Made by a program: the position numbers and the translations under genes. DNA of 41,700 nt from Armatimonadota bacterium (GTDB lineage Bacteria > Armatimonadota > JAAZEB01), in the NCBI GenBank assembly GCA_012841485.1, contig DUUU01000654.1:1-41700 (forward strand), in the 5' to 3' direction. Positions within the stretch are counted from its first letter, which is position 1; each line of letters starts with the position of its first letter. This document shows positions 35,130 to 41,700 of this stretch, piece after piece. Below the pieces are notes generated by a model. It made no database searches and had not been told where the DNA came from. It worked only from the letters and a program-made list of their open reading frames with translations.

Positions 35130-36353
35130 ATGGAACCCGGCAAATTCGCGGGCGAGCGCATGGCCGAATCTAACCCCAAATGGAAAGTTGCCACAAGCCG
35201 CCTGAAGGAGTTGTATCAAAGGCCGAATGATATCCGCAGCCCCTTCGCGCGCGACTACAACCGGATCCTTCACTGCACGGCGTACCGTCGCCTGAAGCAT
35301 AAGACACAGGTCTTCTTTGCCACGAGCAACGACCACATCTGCACACGGATCGAGCACGTTAGCCATGTCGCGTCCGTGAGCCACACGATAGCCGAGTTTC
35401 TGGGGCTGAACACCGAACTGACCGCTGCCATCGCTATAGGCCACGACGTGGGTCACGCTCCCTTTGGGCACGCGGGAGAGGAGATCCTCCGCGAAATCGC
35501 CCGGGAGAACCTGGGCGACACTTTCTGGCATGAGCGGAACAGCCTCCGGTTCGTGGACAAGTGCGAGACTTTGCCGGATGATGCCGGGGTCGAACAGAAC
35601 CTCCACTTAACCTACGCGGTGCGAGACGGAATCGTCTCGCACTGCGGAGAGGTCGATGACGAAGCGCTCGTCCCGAGAGATGAAGCCATTCGGTTGGAGG
35701 AGCTTACGGAGGCGAGTGCCGTTCCGCCCTTCACGTGGGAGGGATGCGTGGTGAAGGTCGCGGACAAGGTGGCCTACCTAGGCCGCGACATTGAGGATGC
35801 GCTCACGCTCTCCATATTGACTGAGGATCAATTGGCCGAGCTACAGCACATGGCGCGGGATGTGCTCGGATCCGCCCTCGAGGCTCTGAACACCACGGTC
35901 GTGATGCACGAGTTCATCATCGACCTCTGTACCCATAGTGATCCGCAGAAGGGTATCCGGCTCTCCGCCTTGAAGTTCGAGTTGATGAAAAGGCTGCGAA
36001 AGTTCAGCCAGGAGCACATCTACCAACATGAGCGGCTTCGCATCTATCGCGACTACGCCCGCCTGATCATTCAATCGCTGTTCAAAACCCTTCTCGGGCT
36101 GTATCAGGGCCGCGACACTTTGCGGGCCGTGGAGGAGAAGGCGCGGCTGTATCCTAACCTGGCCGGGGGATTTCGGGACTGGCTCTGGCGTTATTCAGAC
36201 GCCAACCCGCGCGAGGACTCTTGCAAACTAGGAAACGAGATCCTCTACCGCCTGGGCGAGGAGCGCGATTACCGCCAGGCCATCATGGATTACATCTCAG
36301 GAATGACGGATGCCTATGCCATCAAGGCATTTGGTGAACTGACAAGTTTCTAA
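35130..36353 (+). CDS. dgt: dGTPase-type HD-domain deoxynucleoside triphosphate triphosphohydrolase
   Basis: 407 aa. HD superfamily ligands are present: RIEH (H76), GHDVGHAPFGHAGEEIL (H105, D106) and a downstream VADKVAYLGRDIEDAL block holding the fourth Asp. The N-terminal RSPFARDYNRILHCTAYRRL is the family's nucleotide-binding signature. dGTPases cleave dNTPs to nucleosides and tripolyphosphate; some act as anti-phage effectors by depleting dNTPs. ATG at 35130 has GGGAGG ending 10 bases upstream; an internal ATG at 35160 lacks an RBS. It sits between the methyltransferase (63-base gap) and the giant helicase (46-base gap). By eye its codon use is less GC-biased than either neighbour, suggesting later insertion into the operon. 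The symbol denotes family only. Confidence 0.85.
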   Translation: MEPGKFAGERMAESNPKWKVATSRLKELYQRPNDIRSPFARDYNRILHCTAYRRLKHKTQVFFATSNDHICTRIEHVSHVASVSHTIAEFLGLNTELTAAIAIGHDVGHAPFGHAGEEILREIARENLGDTFWHERNSLRFVDKCETLPDDAGVEQNLHLTYAVRDGIVSHCGEVDDEALVPRDEAIRLEELTEASAVPPFTWEGCVVKVADKVAYLGRDIEDALTLSILTEDQLAELQHMARDVLGSALEALNTTVVMHEFIIDLCTHSDPQKGIRLSALKFELMKRLRKFSQEHIYQHERLRIYRDYARLIIQSLFKTLLGLYQGRDTLRAVEEKARLYPNLAGGFRDWLWRYSDANPREDSCKLGNEILYRLGEERDYRQAIMDYISGMTDAYAIKAFGELTSF

Positions 36354-36399
36354 TACGTACCAACCTTTATCGGCACGTCACTGGCGGGGAGAGAGGGCC

Positions 36400-39300
36400 A
36401 TGAATCCATTTGAGGTGCTGAACGAAGTCCGCAATGCCTACAAGACGTTCGTGCACACCTTCCAGCAGTTCAAGAACCCCACGATCCGCGACTGGGTGGG
36501 CGAGAAGGTAGACGGCGGCACGCTCCTGTGGAAGGAACCGTTCATCGAACTCTCGCGGCGCTTCCGGCGGGGCGACTCCTGGAACGACCTGATTGGGCTG
36601 GGCATCCATCCGGAGACGCCGAAGGTCTTCACCGCCGAGGCGGGCAATCGCACCGCAGCGCCGGTGGCGCTTTATAGCCACCAGAGCGCCTGTATCCGAA
36701 ACGTGATCGAGCGCAGGAACACCATCGTGGCGACGGGCACCGGGTCCGGCAAGAGCTTCTGCTTCGGCATCCCGATCGTCAGCGAATGCTTACGCCTGCG
36801 GCAGCAGGGCATGGCGGGGATCAAGGCGGTCATCATCTACCCGATGAACGCCCTCGCCAACAGCCAGTACGAGGACTTCGCGAAGCGGCTTCACGGTTCG
36901 GGGTTGAAGATCGCGCTCTACACCGGCGACACGCCCGACGCCTTCCCCTCGGGCGAGTACACCACTCCGCAGGAGTACGTGAAGCGGACGGCGGGCCGGG
37001 CGGAACCGTATGACTGCGAGCTGCTGACGCGCCAGGAGATCCGGGAGACGCCCCCGGACATCCTGATGACCAACTACGCGCAGTTGGAGCTGTTGCTCAC
37101 CCGCTTCGAGGACCGCACCCTCTTCCCCCCGGAGCACGCCGGGGTGCTGCGCTTCCTGGTCCTGGACGAGGTGCATACCTACACCGGCAGGCGCGGCGCG
37201 GACGTGGCCTGCCTCATCCGCCGCCTGAAGCAGCACACCGACACCATCGGGAAGCTGCACTGCATCGGCACCAGCGCCACGGTGCAGAGCGGCGCGGGGG
37301 AAGACGCCCGCCAGATCATCGCCGACTTTGCCACGCGTCTCTTCGGGGAGCCTTTCGCCAGGGAGGACGTGATCCGCGAGGAGGACCACGTCATCCCGGT
37401 ACCGGAGATCACCCCGGAACCCCTCCCCGCGAGCGTGCTGGTCACCCGGCAGATGGTGGAGGAGTTCCGCTGGGAGACGACCGACGAGGGCGAGCCGGCA
37501 GAGTCCACGATCCAGCAGGCCGCGGTGCTGGCGGAAGCCCTGGTGGGTCGGCAGCTCCGTCCCGCCGAGAAGACCCGCGAGGGCCTCGGGATCTTGCTGC
37601 GCAACCATCCCACCCTCTACTTCCTGGAGAAGCGCCTGGCCGAGGGTGCCGCCCCCCTCTCCGATCTGCTCAGCGCCTATCGCGAGGCACACCGCCCCGG
37701 AGCCGGCGTCAGCGAATGCCTCAACGAACTGATGGCGGCGCTGCTGACGGGCACAGCCGCGACGGTGGACGTCTATGGTGAGCAGCAGCCCCGCTTCGTG
37801 CCCAAGCTGCACGCGTTCTTCTCGCAAGGGCGCACAATTACCAGCTGCCTCACCCCCCAGGCACCCCATCTAAACGATCGCGGCGAAACGACCTGCCCGG
37901 CGTGCGCGCGCAAGGAGATGGAGCGGCCCACCTTTCCCCTGGCGTTTTGCCGCAGTTGCGGGCAGGAGTTCTACTGCGTGGATGTGCAAGAGGATGGCAC
38001 CCTCGCCCCGCGCGACATGGATGCGCTGGAGACGCAAGGCACTCCCGCCTACCTCAGTCCCGGGAAGGCCGACAAAGCACCGGTTCCGGAAGCCTGGCAC
38101 ACCCCCAGGGGGAAGGTGCGCAGCAACTACCTCCCCTTCCTGCCGCAGGCTCGCACCTACTGTCCCGCGTGCAACAAGCTGGACTCGGCCTGCGACTGCC
38201 CCGAGAAGCTGGAGGTGGCGCAGGTTGCCTTCCCGTTCCTCTTCTGCCCCTCCTGCGGCGTCTTCTACGACCGCCGCGTGCGTGAGTTCACCAAACTCTT
38301 CACCTTCGGCACCGTGGGCCGCTCCACCGGCACCGACGTGCTGGTAGGGAGCACGCTGCGCAACCTTTCGGAGGGCGAGCGCAAGATCATCGCCTTCTCC
38401 GACAATCGCCAGGATACCGCGCTACAGGCCGCGCACATCAACAGCCTGGAACGGCGGTTTCTCTTCCGGCGGGGCCTCTACCAGGCGCTCGTGGAGGATG
38501 GGCACGTTGAGGGATCGGGATCCTGGATGGGGCTCCACGAGGTGGGCCGGCGCGTCCTGGACGTGTTCAACCACTACAACGTCACCCCGAGCTTCTCGCG
38601 CTCGGCGGCGGGGATGTTTGCGGTTGACCCAACGACGGAAAAAAAGTACCGGCAATACCTTCAGTACGGCGCGCTGGAAGAGCTGTTTCGCACGCAAAAC
38701 CGTAACCAGCAGAGCCTGGAGGATGTGGGCCTGCTGCTGGTGGTGTATAACGGCCTCGACCGGTGTGCGGAATCCGAAGACTTCTGGAAGGACGTGCCAG
38801 CGGTCTGCGCCCTGGACCCCGACACGCGCTTCGACTACCTGCGGGGCTTCCTCGACATCATGCGCAAGCAGTCGGCCATCAACCACGAGTCGCTGCTGCG
38901 CTTCGATCACTTCCAGGAGGACGTGATCAACTACCTGGACGAGCGCTGCCTCTTCCACGGGAGCGGCTACGGCAGCGCGCCCATCGGCTATAGCGACGAG
39001 GTCAACAGCGAGACTAGGCATGCAAGGGTGCTCCGCCTCTCCAGCACGCGCAGCGGCCCGCTCATCTGGACGCGGCAGGTGCTCAGGGTGGATGCCGAAG
39101 AAGCCGCCAAGATCGTCACTGCCGTCGTCGCCAAGCTGTGCGAGGCCGGCTACCTGGCCCCGCACGCGGTCAGGGGCGTAGGCAAGATCCTGATGGTGAA
39201 CTGGGAACTCCTCGGGCTGCAGGTCTCCAACCCCAACACCACCCGTCACCTGGTCTGCCTCAAGTGCGGCACCGTCCACCACTTCGAGAAGCTGAACTTG

Positions 39301-41700
39301 TGCACGGGGAGCTCGTGTTACGGCCTCTCGTTGCAGGAGAAAGACTTCGCCAGCAACTACTTCTTCCAGGAGTACACCCGCCCCCTGGATGCCAGCGTGC
39401 GCGTCGAGGCGGCGGAGCACAGCGGGCAGATCACCGGCACCCAGCGCAAAGAGATCGAGAGCCGCTTCCGCAACCGCAATGACTCTCTGAACGCCATCGT
39501 CTGCACACCGACGATGGAACTAGGGATCGACATCGGCCACCTGTCGGCCGTGTACCTGCGCAATGTGCCTCCCAGCCCGTCGAACTACGCGCAACGCGCC
39601 GGGCGCGTCGGCCGGAAGGGCCAGCCCTCGGTGATCGAGACGTTCTGCGGCGTGGGCACGCACCGGGGTCCACACGACCAGTACTTCTACCGCTTCCCCG
39701 GGCGGATTATTGCCGGGAAGATCGGCGCGCCCCGCTTCCTGCTGGATAACAAGGCGCTCATAGAGAGTCATATCCACTCTCTCGTGCTGGAGACGACCCG
39801 CCTACGGCTGCCATCGCGCCCGTGCGAGATTCTGGATGTGGACACCGACGGCTACCCATTCTTCGCCGACCTGAAGGAGGAGTTTCAGGCCCGGATCCAG
39901 CAGCAGCGCTCCGCGATCATCGGGGCGGTGAAGGATGCCTTTGCCAAGGAGCGAGAGCACTTCCAGTGGCTGACCGACGGGTTCATTGCCAGCACCGTCG
40001 ACGGCTTCGCCGAGGCCCTGGATTCGGCCTTCAACCCCTGGCGCACCGAGTATGGGCAGTTGCTCCAGGAGGCGCAGGAGATCCATGACCGCCTGGTCCA
40101 CCAGCACGCGAACGTGGGCCTCGAGCAGCGCCATAACATCATCGCCCAGAAGCTGGAGGAGATGCGCGAGGGGAGGGACGACTTCTACACCTACCGCTAC
40201 CTTGGCTCGCAGGGGTTCCTGCCCAACTACGCCTTCCCCAGGAAGTTGGCGGCCGTCACCTTCTACGAGAGCGAGGAGACGCTCAGCCGCGACCCGGTGA
40301 TCGCCCTGAGCGAGTATGCCCCAGGCAACAGCATCTACTACCGCGGAAACCGCTATGAGGTCACGGGCGCTCGCCTTCACACCAAGGGAAACGCGCCGGA
40401 GTTCGACCGGCTACTCATCTGCCCTCACTGTGGCGCGGCGTATCTGGGTGAAAACGAGGCAAACCGCGCCGCGTGCGCGCAGTGCGGGCAATCGCTGGCA
40501 GGGGTCCACCCGAACGAGCATGCCCTTGCATTCCCCGACATGTGGGCGCGGAAGAGAAAGAACATCACCGCGGATGAAGAGGAGCGCACCCGCCTGGGCT
40601 ACCTCATCGAGGAGTACCACCAGCCGGGCAGTAGAGGCATCACCTACGAAGTGACGGTTGCTGGCCAGCCGCGGATGCAGCTCACCTACGAGCATAATGG
40701 GCGCATCATTGTCATCAACAAAGGCACGCGCAAGAGCGAGATAGAGGAGGCGCAGCAGGGCTTCATCCTCTGCAAAGCATGCCACCGCTGGCTCTTCGGC
40801 GAAAAGAGTGTGAAGAACCACACCGCGTCCAATTCGGATGGGCGTTGCCCGCGCGGCGGCACTCCAGACGACATCGTGCGCCGCATCGTGTTGTTTACCG
40901 ACTCGCAGCACGACGTGGTGATCGTCGAGTGCCCTCTCCCCGAGGGAGTGCCTGCCAACCGGGCGTACGATTTCTACGTCACGCTGCTGCATGCGCTGCT
41001 CCAGGGCGTGCAAATCAGCCTGGACGTGGATGAGAGCGAGGTCGCGGGCTTCCTCGCACGCACGCCGGGCTCCGCCACCGGGTACCGCGTCATCCTCTAC
41101 GAGACCCAGGAGGGCGGCACCGGCGTGGTCCAGGCGCTCGTGGATACCGAAAGGTTCCAAGGTATCGTAGCGCGAGCCCGCGAGATCCTGCACGATGGCG
41201 AGCAGGGCTGCGAGCGGGCGTGCTACGAATGCCTCTGCAGTTTCTATAACCAGATCGACCACGCGCATCTCGACCGCACGCTCGTGCTCCCGTTCCTCAA
41301 ATCGCTCGCGACGGCGGTGGTCTCGCCCACGAATGGCGATGGGCCTGGAAACAACCGCCTGCAGGAACTCCTGGCGAAGTGCCAGTCGGATTTCGAGCGC
41401 AGGGTGCTGCAAAAGATCCATGACGCGGGCCTGCCCCTGCCCGACGAGGCGCAGAAGCTGGTGCGCGAGAAGGACGGCAGACCCATCGCCTCGGCGGACT
41501 TTTTCTACGAGCCGAACATCGTCATTTTCGTCGATGGCTCGCCTCACTACAAGGACTACGTGGCCGCCGCCGATAACGCCAAGCGCCAGCGGCTGAAAGC
41601 CCTTGGCTACCGGATAGTGGTCTTCACGGGAGATGAGGCGCAGATTGAGGGCCAGGTCGCGACTCTCGCGCAGAGGATTGGTGTGTCCCCGAAGGCGCAC
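36400..41700 (+). CDS. DEAD/DUF1998 helicase with C-terminal Vsr-like nuclease motif (partial)
   Basis: Open for 1767 codons from ATG 36400 (RBS GGGGAGAGAGG) to the right edge with no stop. Motifs: Walker A GTGSGKS (113-119), DEVH box (256-259), SAT (292-294), and in helicase domain 2 TPTMELGIDIG (about 1036) and QRAGRVGRKGQ (about 1065), separated by an insert of more than 700 residues with several CxxC zinc knuckles. Later CPHC/CAQC and CKAC knuckles follow. DUF1998/MZB region: YETQEGGTGV (1566 on) and CERACYECLCSFYNQ (1604 on). The last 60 residues, IFVDGSPHYKDYV (D1712) and NAKRQRLKALGYRIVVF, match Vsr/DUF559-type nuclease cores. Relatives by recall: MrfA/YprA helicases, DruE of Druantia, and DrmA plus DrmB of DISARM fused into one chain. 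Confidence 0.87.
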   Translation, partial: MNPFEVLNEVRNAYKTFVHTFQQFKNPTIRDWVGEKVDGGTLLWKEPFIELSRRFRRGDSWNDLIGLGIHPETPKVFTAEAGNRTAAPVALYSHQSACIRNVIERRNTIVATGTGSGKSFCFGIPIVSECLRLRQQGMAGIKAVIIYPMNALANSQYEDFAKRLHGSGLKIALYTGDTPDAFPSGEYTTPQEYVKRTAGRAEPYDCELLTRQEIRETPPDILMTNYAQLELLLTRFEDRTLFPPEHAGVLRFLVLDEVHTYTGRRGADVACLIRRLKQHTDTIGKLHCIGTSATVQSGAGEDARQIIADFATRLFGEPFAREDVIREEDHVIPVPEITPEPLPASVLVTRQMVEEFRWETTDEGEPAESTIQQAAVLAEALVGRQLRPAEKTREGLGILLRNHPTLYFLEKRLAEGAAPLSDLLSAYREAHRPGAGVSECLNELMAALLTGTAATVDVYGEQQPRFVPKLHAFFSQGRTITSCLTPQAPHLNDRGETTCPACARKEMERPTFPLAFCRSCGQEFYCVDVQEDGTLAPRDMDALETQGTPAYLSPGKADKAPVPEAWHTPRGKVRSNYLPFLPQARTYCPACNKLDSACDCPEKLEVAQVAFPFLFCPSCGVFYDRRVREFTKLFTFGTVGRSTGTDVLVGSTLRNLSEGERKIIAFSDNRQDTALQAAHINSLERRFLFRRGLYQALVEDGHVEGSGSWMGLHEVGRRVLDVFNHYNVTPSFSRSAAGMFAVDPTTEKKYRQYLQYGALEELFRTQNRNQQSLEDVGLLLVVYNGLDRCAESEDFWKDVPAVCALDPDTRFDYLRGFLDIMRKQSAINHESLLRFDHFQEDVINYLDERCLFHGSGYGSAPIGYSDEVNSETRHARVLRLSSTRSGPLIWTRQVLRVDAEEAAKIVTAVVAKLCEAGYLAPHAVRGVGKILMVNWELLGLQVSNPNTTRHLVCLKCGTVHHFEKLNLCTGSSCYGLSLQEKDFASNYFFQEYTRPLDASVRVEAAEHSGQITGTQRKEIESRFRNRNDSLNAIVCTPTMELGIDIGHLSAVYLRNVPPSPSNYAQRAGRVGRKGQPSVIETFCGVGTHRGPHDQYFYRFPGRIIAGKIGAPRFLLDNKALIESHIHSLVLETTRLRLPSRPCEILDVDTDGYPFFADLKEEFQARIQQQRSAIIGAVKDAFAKEREHFQWLTDGFIASTVDGFAEALDSAFNPWRTEYGQLLQEAQEIHDRLVHQHANVGLEQRHNIIAQKLEEMREGRDDFYTYRYLGSQGFLPNYAFPRKLAAVTFYESEETLSRDPVIALSEYAPGNSIYYRGNRYEVTGARLHTKGNAPEFDRLLICPHCGAAYLGENEANRAACAQCGQSLAGVHPNEHALAFPDMWARKRKNITADEEERTRLGYLIEEYHQPGSRGITYEVTVAGQPRMQLTYEHNGRIIVINKGTRKSEIEEAQQGFILCKACHRWLFGEKSVKNHTASNSDGRCPRGGTPDDIVRRIVLFTDSQHDVVIVECPLPEGVPANRAYDFYVTLLHALLQGVQISLDVDESEVAGFLARTPGSATGYRVILYETQEGGTGVVQALVDTERFQGIVARAREILHDGEQGCERACYECLCSFYNQIDHAHLDRTLVLPFLKSLATAVVSPTNGDGPGNNRLQELLAKCQSDFERRVLQKIHDAGLPLPDEAQKLVREKDGRPIASADFFYEPNIVIFVDGSPHYKDYVAAADNAKRQRLKALGYRIVVFTGDEAQIEGQVATLAQRIGVSPKAH

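Noticed and set aside
36790..39420. Long minus-strand frames of 332-359 codons
   Set aside because: Antisense to the DUF1998 helicase, whose plus-strand frame is open throughout with conserved helicase motifs.
1..41700. CRISPR arrays, tRNA or rRNA genes
   Set aside because: No regularly spaced repeats, cas genes, CCA-ended cloverleaf or rRNA-like stretch was noticed on either strand.

Overview
The window is a dense anti-phage defence island from a GC-rich bacterium (roughly 60% G+C by eye). Start sites carry GGAGG/GAGAGG-type ribosome-binding sites and many genes overlap by the ATGA four-base pattern. There are no housekeeping genes, tRNAs or rRNAs, so the phylum cannot be fixed; the only mobile element is one IS3-type insertion sequence. 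Two long, divergently oriented operons point away from a roughly 2.2 kb central intergenic region (22275-24501).

Minus-strand operon (22274 down to the left edge). Transcription order: a DUF4007 protein (SspB-like), an SspC-like P-loop ATPase, and a DndC/SspD-like PP-loop sulfurtransferase; together these resemble the single-strand phosphorothioation (PT) writer SspBCD. Next come a giant multidomain protein (sulfur-binding-domain-like N-terminus, NERD nuclease-like domain, pseudokinase, active-looking Ser/Thr kinase, P-loop NTPase), a 546-aa protein of unknown function, and an 1819-aa protein joining a PD-(D/E)XK nuclease-like motif to a C-terminal HerA/FtsK-type ATPase (DptH/MAD8-like). The operon continues with a second, divergent DUF4007-like protein and a second SspC-like ATPase of 1432 aa. 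A further gene begins at the left edge and is cut off. Most junctions overlap or are separated by fewer than 20 bases. The main exception is a gap of about 140 bases before the kinase gene, which may separate a 'writer' from an 'effector' transcription unit. My interpretation is a PT-based system in which SspBCD-like proteins mark host DNA and the kinase/nuclease/HerA set attacks or senses unmarked DNA. No cysteine desulfurase (SspA) is present in the window.

Central region. An IS3-type element (about 22369-23980; orfA and orfB in a -1 frame relation, imperfect TG...CA inverted ends) sits in the divergent intergenic region. To its right, 23981-24501 holds no convincing gene but contains a good sigma70-like promoter candidate whose spacer is one arm of a 14-bp inverted repeat.

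Plus-strand operon (24502 to the right edge). Gene order: NurA nuclease, HerA translocase, SNF2-family helicase (DISARM DrmD-like), large Eco57I/PglX-type adenine methyltransferase (DrmMI-like), a dGTPase-type HD phosphohydrolase, and a very large DEAD/DUF1998 helicase with a C-terminal Vsr/DUF559-like nuclease motif (still open at the right edge). This combines parts known separately from DISARM, Druantia/MrfA-type helicases, NurA-HerA end-resection systems and dNTP-depletion defence. I infer a modification-dependent restriction system: the methyltransferase marks self, the helicases and NurA-HerA process foreign DNA, and the dGTPase starves replication. All functional assignments rest on motifs and family recall; no database search was possible.
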